From NCBI GenBank assembly GCA_028554645.1, contig JAQOOI010000051.1, positions 310,001 to 374,000 of the forward strand: DNA of 64,000 nt, read 5' to 3'. The notes beneath the pieces are model-generated. The model did no database searches and was not told the DNA's origin. It saw only the letters and a list, made by a program, of their open reading frames with translations. Every line of letters begins with the position of its first letter. The first letter of the stretch is position 1. Below, piece after piece: positions 23,495-33,356 of this stretch. A program made the translations under genes and the position numbers. This DNA comes from Omphalotus guepiniiformis (taxonomy: Eukaryota; Basidiomycota; Agaricomycetes; Agaricales; Omphalotaceae).

Positions 23495-25338
23495 TGTTGT
23501 GACTATGAAATGAACGAGAGAGATACTCAAATGAGCACTATCCAACTCAAATCAAAAATGATATAGGGTGAGGTGTGACTGGTGTTGTCAGAGATTCCGC
23601 ACAGTTAGACGCAACAATTGAACTTCGAATCTGCAGGGTTACAGATGTCTTTATCTCGATCTGGGTGAAAAATGGCAGAGGGTATCTCAAAACACAAGAT
23701 TCAGACAGAAGGTAAGGGTGGTTTTCAGGGTTCAGGAGGGATTCAGGACAATCAATCTCGATGTTAAACTCGATCCAATGGTCAGACAATGCAGGGAACA
23801 GTTTCAGATGCAGCACAGACAGTTTCAGCAGGCAGATTCAGCACAGACAGAACAGCAGTTTCAGCAAAGATTCAGTATCTCTTTCAATTTATCTGCCACA
23901 AGGGACTTTACAGAAGTTTTCACAACTGGATATTTCTCGAACTGAACTCTAAAGAGCCAGGCTATATTCCGTCTAAGAAGGTTTTCCTGCTTTGGCTTGT
24001 AGCTTTGGGCAGTACTTGCTTAAGAAAATCTAAATAGATACTCTGTAAGCTATATATACTAAATCATAAAATCAAACATATATCTCGAAATTAAAAGAGT
24101 AATCTGAACAGTAAATGAGTCAAAAGTAAGTAAGTATCAATTGAGCAGAGATTGGATTCTTTTTAGGTAGTTTTCTAGGTAAATTTTTAGTTAGATAGTC
24201 AAAATGTAGGAACTTTGGGTATAGATTGGTATAAAAACAGAAATATATCGCTTTGTCCGCGTTCTAGGAGTGTTAGGGCGTACCCAGGGTATCTAAATAA
24301 AGGTCCAGAACATGTAAATAGCAACCAGTATCCTGACAGGTGACATTCTCCTTAGTGCATTGCAAATCTGGTCCCCTATAAGTTTCTCCAAAATTGGCAC
24401 ATTCTCCTCTACTAGGGCAGCATTAGGAGTTGTGTAGAAGCTCTAGAGCTTATCTAGACCATGCTTCATCGTTTCTATCAGCCACAGTAAGGTACAGTAA
24501 CTGTTTATTTCAAGTTTTTACCCCTATACATCTCTTTTGGTCAGATTTGTACTCAGGTTATATTTCTTGTTTAGGATAGCTCTCAGCTTCTCCTAGGACA
24601 GTATTCTATCCCATAGTTTCGTCTAAGACCTCCAATTAGAGTGCCTTTGTCTTTCATCAAGTTCAGAGGGTTACTGAATTTCAGAGAGATACTCAGATCC
24701 AGAGAGATACTCATTTTCAGTATCTAACTCCTTCCATCATGAGTATTGAGTATCTAACTCATTTGTGCAGATGTAACTTTGAATCTACTTCCATTATTAC
24801 ACAGATTGGCATTTCATCTTAGTGACATTATGTTCACATAGTACTCAATGTACAAATATTTCTCTGGTAATACAATCTTCAAGATTGCCCATGTTCTCAG
24901 CATTCAATCTTGTAGTGCCAACTTAGTTAGCAAGACCAGCTGGAACTTTTGATCAGTCCAAAGGACTTAGATAGTTGTTCAATTGAAGTGAAAATCCATC
25001 AACCCCTTGGATTACAGTCAACAACACCTGGTAGAGTCTCTAGTTATTAGAGGGTGGATCTGACCAACTCAATCTGGTATGGAACATTGGAATTCCAACA
25101 CAGCTGGAGAGGCATAACTAGTATCTCCTTGTATAACCCATTGGTCACAGTTGCTTAGCACCAGATTTAGTACTGTAGCAATCACTACACTTAGGCATTG
25201 TGAGTACAAGTATGTTTCATGTCTTAACTAGCAGTCTGGGGTGACTCTAGTCCTTTATGTTCAGTTTCCAATGCTTGAACATTCCATATTTACTTCAATC
25301 TGATAGATTTCAGCACTGAAAGGCTTTTTGACACAACA
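23495..25338 (-). repeat. C-type LTR (C3), reversed
   Basis: It is 1,844 bases and nearly identical to the LTR at 4,750-6,593, in reverse. It begins TGTTGTGAC (one change from TGTAGTGAC) and ends GACACAACA, followed by the complement of the polypurine tract (TCTCCCCCAAAG). The flank before it is TCGC (23,491-23,494), a CG-centred tetramer like the other C targets. Confidence 0.9.
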
Positions 25339-26713
25339 TCTCCCCCAAAGTAAAATAAGATCGTCCCCGATCGTACCAGATTGGCCAAAATCGAGTTAGA
25401 TACAACTATTACTAGCAGATTTGTCATAGAAGCGCATTTCGTACTGTTCAATATCACAACATCACATCTCACTGACTGCCATTAGGCAAAACTTTTCTCA
25501 ATTGATCGCCAGTCAATACATTTACATCGGCATGTGACAGCAATGTCAGACTTCGGCGAAACCCGCAATCTGCTTCTGTCGAAGTTTTGACTTAAACAGA
25601 CAGTGATTCTCGTTTTTCTTTTCACATCTCACTCCGTCTCCCGATGGATGACTTTTCAAGGCAATTGGCTTCCTCTATTACTCTCAGTAGGGAGCCTTCC
25701 GAGGTACCGGTAAGTCCTTTTTAATTCCTTTCTCTCACGTGCTGTTTTTCACAGTGTGTCACATATATATTTGAGAACCGTTCTCATTTGACGGCCTCTT
25801 TCTTTTCTTTTCACCCTCACAGCTCGCAGACATGAACGAAGAAGACTATAAATCTCTTTCCGCCATTGTTTCAAGGCTAGGCGATTTTGATTGATGTTTA
25901 CGTGACCAATCATTTAAGGAGTTTGGCAAGGGCCTTAGGTTGAAGACCATTACCTCCGCCTTCGACAACTTGAATATTGCTTTGGTACGTATCATTTTCT
26001 TTTCATCTTTGTTATAGCTAACGTCATCTTTACAGACTCGCGTTGCCCTAACTTTCAATCGTTGCCAGAGAGCACATACACATCTCCCCGACTATTTCAC
26101 TGGCTCCTTTCTTTCAGCCTGCAACCTCGCGCTATGGCTTCACCAAGCAAAACCAACTTCATTTATTGTGCCGCCTTGGGGGCTAAACCGTGCTAGGCTT
26201 GATTCTTTTTGTCTCAAATATACAGTAAGTATCTTTCAGATCCGTGTCATTTCTTTTTGCTAACTTTTTACAGCTTCGCAATTTATGGGAACCACTGCCT
26301 CCATTTCCTAAGCTTCACCAAACGCCGCAGCTCGAGGAAGACAACGACGACGACGAAATATTACTCCCGCCTCTTGCCACTCTTGCTTCTTCTGCCAAGG
26401 CCGCTCGTGCTGGATCGTCAAAGACGCCAGCTCCTGTTTCAAAACCAAAACCTCAGCCAAAACCAAAGGCCAAGGCTTCCGTAACGCCCTTACCGGGTTG
26501 TTCGGTAAGTCTTTTCTTTCGTTTGACATTTCTCGTTTCTCACTTTTATCATTTTTAGATGAAACGCAAGATTTCCGACGTTGAAGCAACCGCCGAATCA
26601 ACTGAGCTGACCGACGATGATGATGATGACACTGGCTTCGAGTCCGAGAGCTCAGAGCCTCCGGTCAAGAAGTCTCGCGTTTCTGAAGGTAAGAAGCCTG
26701 CAGCGGCAGCTTC
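25339..26713 (+). pseudogene. 5' part of element C antisense gene 2 (C3 fragment)
   Basis: The plus strand here reads the antisense gene forwards. ATG is at 25,643 (MDDFSRQLASSITL), with an intron beginning GTAAGT after GAGGTACCG. The second exon, from 25,831, starts MNEEDYKSLSAIVSRLGD and has a TGA in frame near 25,892. The third exon is TRVALTFNRCQ to CLKYT, and the fourth runs from LRNLWEPLPPFP to TPLPG. The fifth exon starts MKRKISDVEA at 26,559 and has an Asp run. The match to element C stops at 26,713, four bases before the end of the fifth exon. The rest of element C is missing, so this is a 3' fragment with one LTR. Confidence 0.8.
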
Positions 26714-27480
26714 TTACTGTCTGTCCATATACACCATATTAGAACAGCTGAAGAAGAAAAAGGGGTCAGGACAGAAAGGCACGTACCATACTTCCAGTAA
26801 GTCCACCAATCGTAAACGCAAACCCAATAAACAACAATCACCTTGTTGTGCACCAAACCACCCTTGAAAGTCTCGGCTCTTCTCTGTCTCCATCGGTCAG
26901 GATGACAACGAGGTAACAGCAGAAAACGAGTCCCAGGAAAATTCAGTCGAGAAGTAAGGCATATGCGGGAGGGTCAGCCCCCCATGGTACTGGAGCATAG
27001 TTGGCCAGAATCACAGCGTAGGAAAGACACGGTTGTCGCAAACGTTCACGTGCTTGCATGGGTTTACCAAGGTCACCTGTGAAGACGACAAAATACTCAA
27101 GTTGGAATCTGAAATCTGAGGAGTTGACAATAGTATGACCCTTAGCAACGCCATAAACAAAGAGAGACGGTGACACACCTTGTCATAGTTCACAAGCCAA
27201 ACACAAATATGTTGTGGGTGATTGCGACACCATATGTTCCAACGTGTTCCCAACAATTCTTGGTGCTAGTAGACACAGCTGTCCCATACAGATTCCACAA
27301 TGCTAACCTGACAGATGTAGCCTCAGATTTGTGATATTGATGTCCTGCAATCCTGCCTACACCTTCTCCATTGACAGTCACAATTTGATGATCATTGAAC
27401 CAGATACTGTCAACTCCATTCCGGTATTCGCTGCTCAAAGATACTTCTTCGTCCTCAATTCGAATCAACCGGTCCAAAAT
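26714..27480 (-). CDS. Unknown spliced gene fragment in element A
   Basis: A minus-strand frame starts at ATG 27,475-27,477 (MDRLIRIEDEEVSLSSEYRNG) and runs about 55 codons to SVR. Likely GT...AG introns follow. Exon pieces are QELLGTRWNIWC, then HPQHICVWLVNYDK; next GHTIVNSSDFRFQLEYFVVFTG; and last a piece ending STEFSWDSFSAVTSL with a stop near 26,890. I do not recognise the family. The regular spacing of open exons and short introns makes a real or recently real gene plausible, but one or more joins could be wrong. Confidence 0.35.
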
Positions 27481-27850
27481 TACTGAATGTGCATTGTAAA
27501 TGAGTAGTGCTATGTAGATGGAGTGGCAAGAGCAGAACGGAACATTGACGCGTACGCGCGTTCAACATGTCACGTGATATATATTAGCAAATCAACACAC
27601 TCGCATGCTCTTGCTCAGGCCTACCATGGAAAGGATGCTGGGTTTTGATCTCAAGAAAATTAATGGACCACTCATAGTACATGGGATTAGAAATCTACAT
27701 CTCTATTGATTATCACCTATGTGGACAAACATTACCTTCACAGCAAGACTATATTTTAATTTCAGTATTGAAGATGTCTTGAAATTGTACCACTGGTGCC
27801 ATCAAACATGCTATGCCGTTGAGGGCTCCAGCTGGTGAAGGGGGGTGTAC
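27481..27850. other. Non-coding end of element A internal region
   Basis: No gene was recognised. The final bases, GGTGAAGGGGGGTGTAC, include the purine run expected to prime plus-strand DNA synthesis next to the 3' LTR. Confidence 0.55.
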
Positions 27851-28786
27851 TGTTAGGAACCTAGATGGATCAGGAGCATGAATACAAGAGGATTGAACAA
27901 GTCAACAAAAGTGTAGCAAAAGTGATGCCAGAAAAATTTCAAAATTCTAGATGTTATTGGACTAGTCATTTTAGATGACCTACCTATTGGACCAGTCATT
28001 TCAGATGATTTGTTGCTTCACATTGCAATCTCATGTTTAAACTGCCTCATGTTTGGCCTCAAGGCAACCTCATTGTAACCTCATGCCCAATTTGCCTCAT
28101 GTTCAGCCTCAAGGCATGCCTCACTGTAACCTCATTGCAGCCTCATTGCATGCCTCATAGCATGCCTCATTGTATGCCTCATGTTCAGCCTCATGGTTTG
28201 TAGTATATAAAGCCCCAGAAACTTAGTGTACAGTAGTCTAGTTATTGTTTTCTTGTTAACTCCCATCTTGTAAATCTGTCTTGTGAATTCAAGTACTTTT
28301 TACTCTCTAAGTGTTGCTGAAGCATTACCAGTGACTGAACCTACAATATCTGAAGCATTTCCAGATATTCTCTAAGACATCTGAAGCATTTCCAGTGTCT
28401 ATTCCTAATTATTGCTGAAGCATTTCCAGCAGTATTCCCTTTGATTGTCTGAAGCATGTCCAGACTTTCACCCTGAACAACTGAAGCATTTCCAGTTCTC
28501 AAACTACTCCTAGATTACTTGAAGCATTTCCAAGTATTCCAACCTTCCTTGGTTACTGAAGCATTTCCAGTAATCAAAACATCCTCTTTTCACTTGAAGC
28601 TTTCCCAAGTGGATCCTATTCTTCTAGTGATATTTGATACATCACTCTTCACATCTCCCCTTTCTATAGACTATCACTTCAGTTTTCCATTGTGTTCTTT
28701 GAGTAGATTCTCAATTAATACAACTTAGCCCCCAACCCCCATACTGTGGATCAGAGTAACTAACCCTTACCTTCTGTTCCCTAACA
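27851..28786 (+). repeat. Element A 3' LTR
   Basis: It is 936 bases, the same length as the 5' LTR, with about ten substitutions seen by eye. The CCTCAT array, TATA box and hairpin array (28,313-28,613) are all kept. Several changes fall in loops or wobble positions of the hairpins: unit 3 has loop AAGCATTTC here and AAGTATTTC in the 5' LTR. GACAT follows at 28,787-28,791. Confidence 0.93.
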
Positions 28787-30521
28787 GACATGAAACATAC
28801 TTGTATCCACAATGCCTAAGTGTAGTGATTGCTACAGTACTGAATCTGGTGCTAAGCAACTGTGACCAGTAGGTTATCCAAAGAGATACTAGTTATGCCT
28901 CTCCAGATGTGCTGGAATCCTAATGTTCCATAACAGATTGAGTTGGTCAGACCCACCCTCTAATAACTAAAGAGACTCTACCAGGTGTTGTTGACTATAA
29001 TCCAAGGGGTTGATGGACTTTCACTTCAATTGAACAACTATCTAAGCCCTCTGGACTGACTAAAAGTTCCAGCTGGTCTTGCTAACTAAATTGGCACTAT
29101 AAGATTGAATGCTGAGAATGTGGGCAATCTTGAAGATTGTATTACCAGAGAAATATTGTACATTGAGTACTATGTGAACATGATGTCACTAAGATGAAAT
29201 GCCAATCTGTGTAATAGAAGAAGTAGATTCTAAGTTACATCTGCACAAATGAGTTAGATACTCAGTCTTCATGATAAAAGTAGTTAGATACTAAAAATGA
29301 GTATCCCTCTGGGATCTGAGTATCTCTCTGAAATTCAGTAACCCTCTGAACTTGATGGAAGATAAAGGCACTCTAATTGGAGGTCTTGGACAGAACTATA
29401 GGATAGAATACTGTCCAAGGAGAAGCTGAGAGTCATCCTAAACAAGAAATATAACCTGAGTACAAATCTAACCAAAAGATATGTATAGGGGTAAAACTTA
29501 AAATGAACAGCTACTGTACCTTACTGTGGCTGATAGAAACAATGAAGCATGGTCTAGACAAGCTCTAGAGCTTCTACAGAACTCCTAATGCTGCCCTAGT
29601 AGAGGAGAATATGCCAATTTTGGAGAAACTTATAGGGGACCAGATTTGCAATACACTGAGGAGAATGTCAACTGTCATAATACTGGTTGCTGTTTATATG
29701 TTCTGGACCTTTATTTAGATGCCCTGGGTACGCCCAAACACCCCTAGAACACAGACAAAGAGATATATTTCTGTTTTTATACCAATCTATACCCAAAGTT
29801 CCTACATTTTGACTATCTAACTGGAAAATTACCTAGAAAACTACCTAAAAAGAATCCAATCTCTGCTCAATTGATACCTACTTACTTTTGCCTCATTTAC
29901 TGTTCAGATTACTCTTTTAATTTTGAGATATATGTTTGATTTTATGAGTAACCCCTAACCCCCCTAAGCTTACAGAGCATCTATTTAGATTTTCTAAAGC
30001 TAGTACTGCCCAAAGCTTCAAGCCAAAGCAGGAAACCCTTCTTAGATGAAATATAGCCTGGCTCTTTAGAGTTCAGTTTGAGAAATATCCAGTTGTGAAA
30101 ACTTCTGTAAAGTCTCTTGTGGTAGATAAATTGAAAGAAATACTGAATCTTTGCTGAAACTACTGTTCTGTCTGTGCTGAATCTGCCTGCTGAAACTGTC
30201 TGTGCTGCATCTGAAACTGTTCCCTGCATTGTCTGACCATTGAATCGAGTTTAACATTGAGATTGATTGTCCTAAATCCCTCCTGAACCCTGAAGACCAC
30301 CCTTGTCTTCTGTCTGAATTTTGTGTTTTGAGATACCCTCTGCCATTTTTCACCCAGATTGAGATAAAGACATCTGTAATCTTGCAGATTCGAAGTTTGA
30401 TTGTTGTGTCTGACTGTGCGGAATCTCTGACAACGCCAGTCACACCTCACTCCATCATTTTGATTTGAGTTAGTTTGTGCTCAATTTGAGTATCTCTCTC
30501 GTTCATTTCATAGTCACTACA
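28787..30521 (+). repeat. Solo C-type LTR (C2), right part
   Basis: This continues the LTR interrupted at 12,500 and ends GTCACTACA at 30,521, followed by GTGA. It is more diverged from the element-C LTRs than C1 or C3 are: ACCCCTAACCCCCC replaces the TATA-like stretch near 29,947-29,962. That fits an older insertion than the one inside element B. Confidence 0.88.
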
Positions 30522-30958
30522 GTGACACACAAGGTGTAGGCACGCTTCTCATCAGTTCTGTGGATATCTACCTGCCGACTGCCCTTCTCTGCATAGGTTT
30601 TGTTCTGAGTTATCATGAGTCCAGGACTGGTTTGATTCATATTAACACAAAGCTTTGATGGTATGTCATAGATAAGGCTGAGATGAACAACCCAGAAGAA
30701 TGAGCACTTGCAGAGCTTGGATGCATTAGCAGGAAGATGAGCGACTGCTCAGGTACCAGCACGAACAGACCAGTTAAGTGTGCTCTGTAGGAACTGACCG
30801 ACATAGAACTGCAAGAGAGTATGTACTTATGAATCTTGAAAATATATAAGGCATCAAATACTGACCTTGCTACACTTAAATTCAGAATTAAGAAGCTGTG
30901 GCAGCCAATGCTTGATGATAGCAAGCATGATAGATTGTGTTATGAGCTGGCCAATTGT
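30522..30958 (-). pseudogene. pogo-like DDE transposase, middle part
   Basis: The minus strand reads SIMLAIIKHWLPQLLNSEFKCSK, then an intron with GTCAGT and TTGCAG ends (about 30,816-30,871). It continues FYVGQFLQSTLNWSVRAGT, LPANASKLC, then LCVNMNQT, which holds the region of the first catalytic Asp (Asn here, as MNQT, where relatives usually read DQT), and TDEKRAYTLCVT. It joins in frame to the piece at 12,380 once the solo LTR is removed. At least one stop is present near 30,745. Confidence 0.8.
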
Positions 30959-31372
30959 CACAGTTTTTCCTTATTCTGTTTATCTGTGACATGTAGTGAC
31001 TTTTATCATATGCCCATAAGGCTTAGATATAGATTAGATTAGATTAGATAGGACTTAGGTATATGGGGATAGGCTATGGTCTAGACTACCTTGGCATCAG
31101 CCTTGGCAGGGCTATGTCTTGGCATCAGTCAGTGCATCAGTCAGCATATGATGTCACACATGACATCATTGACATCATTGATCAGTCAGCTAGGTATCAT
31201 GGGTCTTAGAAGGTATCTGGGGTCCTGATGCCCAAATATATAAGTAGACAGGTCTAAGCTCTTAAAGCTCAGACTCAAGATAAATCTTATTGTCTTTGAC
31301 AAGCAATCCTCTTCTCTCACACTAAGCTCAACTCTTTCCCCAATCAATGCAACAAGTAGCAGGTGAGTAAAG
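30959..31372. mobile_element. 414-base insertion in the pogo-like gene
   Basis: AATTGT occurs at 30,953-30,958 and 31,373-31,378. Coding sequence on the minus strand is continuous if the interval and one AATTGT are removed (GITI joined to GQLITQ). The insert has a TATATAAG box at about 31,236 and an AGATT microsatellite at about 31,025-31,050. It looks like a short solo LTR or other small element, but I do not see clean TG...CA ends at the duplication. Confidence 0.55.
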
Positions 31373-31646
31373 AATTGTGATACCAATAGCAACACCTGAC
31401 TGGTGATAGCTCTGAAGTTTGGATTTGATCTTGTCGACAACTTCTGGATAGGGTGTCAAAACACCAACCCTTCCTGTGCGAGCCAAAACAGAGCAACGAG
31501 AAACATTGTCCAAAGTCTTCTTTGACTATCGGTGTCCATGTTTTGAAATCTATTTATAGACAGTTCCTCGATGCAGACATGAGAAGAACTCTGGCATCTG
31601 ATTCTGAAGTGTGGATGCAATGGGTTGAGGAGACCATGAAACCCGT
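31373..31646 (-). pseudogene. pogo-like DDE transposase, N-terminal part
   Basis: The minus strand reads TLDNVSRCSVLARTGRVGVLTPYPEVVDKIKSKLQ, here given in part: GVLTPYPEVVDKIKSKLQ and YHQSGVAIG. This is the DNA-binding to core linker typical of fungal pogo-like proteins. Two Trp codons have become TAG (after VYK and after GHR). It is cut at CCGT (31,643-31,646) by R2 and continues at 55,845. Confidence 0.7.
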
Positions 31647-32828
31647 TGATGAGAATGAAACGGGGAAATGAACTGCTAAAGGGCTAATAAACAAAAACCC
31701 AAAAATAACCAAAACAACCAAGTCACTCGAAAGATGTGAGTCTGAGGGGGCGTTGTCAAAGGTCCCACACAACCAAACTTATGGCTTCTTTATTAGAACT
31801 TTATATCTTTATCACAAGAACTTTATAGTTGAGCTTTTGAAAATGCACTAAGACAAAAGTAGCACAAGAGGGTTTTGAACAAGACAGGTGTTCACTGCAC
31901 AATCACAACCAATTGACCACAAGATCAAACAATCAATTCCAATAACACAGCCAGTTCAATTCAACCAACAATAGTCTTTATACAATATCACAATAAACAC
32001 TGGACTATAAACAGACCAGGGCAACTTTATGTTTTTGGTAGGTTTTCCCTTCACAGGCACAATTCACGTTATAAAGATGATCCCCAGTGACCCTGTGACT
32101 CTATGGTACTCTCCTGGATTTTCTCTCTCCAAGTTACTGCCCTTTTATACATACTGCCAGTCTAAAATAAATAAAAACAGGAATTATAGCTAAACTGTCC
32201 TGTTTTATATATATACCTATATCTGTGTATGTAGGTTGTAAGTAACTGTGTCAAGTATGTCCATTATTACTTGTTATAGATCTATTTTATGAAGCAAACC
32301 TCAAAAATGTGTTTTAATTCTATTATTTTTATTGTAAGCAATATTCAGCCCCTTTATTTCATTTTTATGGATTTCCTTGACATCTCTTGAGCATCCGAAT
32401 TCCATAGGATTAATCACCTGATAGAAATTATACCCCTCAAAGTATCACATTGTTCCGTTGAAGGATTTCAGTAGTATTCCGAGAAATTTTACTGATCAAG
32501 TTTTTACACCTCCTAACCAGTTTTTTGGCAAGCAATTTTCACCAGACAATTAATTGAAGCAAATTTTCTTGATCAATGTTTGTTCCTGGCAGTTAACTAA
32601 GGGGTAAGTACCCCAGAACTATTCTAGATCCATCTTTTCGACTTTATTTTGTGTTCCATCCATTTTTAGTTTCCACTGAGTTTTTAATCTTTATTGACCA
32701 GAGGAAAATGTTCCCCTAATAATTATATGATGCAATTGATGTTGTGATGTCAGGGTTCTTGTTACGAGATTGGGTGAGTCTGATTCAACAGTGGATGGCC
32801 ATTGAACAATTCTCTACATCACAACTAT
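31647..32828 (+). repeat. R2 repeat copy 2, left part
   Basis: It starts TGATGAGAATGAAACGGGG after CCGT (31,643-31,646) and is interrupted by element B at ACTAT. The other part is 55,658-55,844, and CCGT follows at 55,845-55,848. The total length is 1,369 bases. AATAAA-like and TATA-like stretches are present but no open frame of note. It is probably a solo LTR or a small non-autonomous LTR element. Confidence 0.8.
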
Positions 32829-33285
32829 TGTTAGCGACTCGAGATTCTCTCAAGTAACTTTACACAAAATCTAGTCTTCTCACAAAGAGATAAGACAAAA
32901 AGAGAAATAGATTGAGAAAGAGACTAGCTAAGTACAGGTTTATCTCGAGGAGAATAAACTAGATCAAAGCTAAAGAAGTATTCTACAAAAGAAGTGTTCT
33001 TATATACGTAAATAATACCCTAAACCCTGGGTTGTAACCCTTGACTAATTAATGTGTGTCTACCATGATTTATCCATGAGTTACAATCACCTCAGGATAT
33101 ACGTGTTGTGATCTCGATTGCCTTGTGTTCTGTGTGTGTCTAAGATCATCATGCTATCTACATGCGTAATTAATATAACCCTAGATCTAAGTAATACGAT
33201 ACTATCTACTGATGATAAAAGTGTCTACATGTACAAACAGTTGATAAGATAAGATGAAAAGAAAAAGAATACATTGTTCGTAACA
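32829..33285 (-). repeat. Element B 3' LTR
   Basis: It is 457 bases and the mirror of 55,196-55,652. It ends TTCGTAACA on the plus strand, next to the polypurine tract. A TATA box (TATATAAGAAC, minus strand) lies near 33,000-33,010. Confidence 0.95.
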
Positions 33286-33356
33286 TTACCCCCTCCTTAG
33301 GCACGATGTCCCCATTGTCCTAACTTCACTGCTAAGGCCTCAGTTGGCATTTTCTT

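Larger units (their letters stand above)
12501..28786 (+). mobile_element. Element A: 16.3-kb chromovirus (Ty3/gypsy) with accessory region
   Basis: Two 936-base LTRs (12,501-13,436 and 27,851-28,786) have TG...CA ends. The 5-base duplication GACAT is at 12,496-12,500 and 28,787-28,791. A purine run, GAAGGGGGG, sits just before the 3' LTR. I count about ten differences between the LTRs by eye, so the insertion is not very recent. Gag and pol fill 13,470-21,116. About 6.7 kb of extra sequence follows: an antisense spliced gene, an importin gene fragment, an inverted 3' fragment of element C and an unknown gene. Several stops and frameshifts make gag-pol defective. The element lies inside a solo C LTR. 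Confidence 0.92.

Noticed and set aside
23718..24037. Small ORFs of 60-95 codons repeated in every C-type LTR
   Set aside because: They are conserved only as much as the whole LTR, overlap each other in three frames, and have no domain.
30959..31372. Calling the 414-base insert an intron of the pogo-like gene
   Set aside because: It has a direct AATTGT repeat at its ends, a TATA box and a microsatellite, and is far longer than the other introns here.
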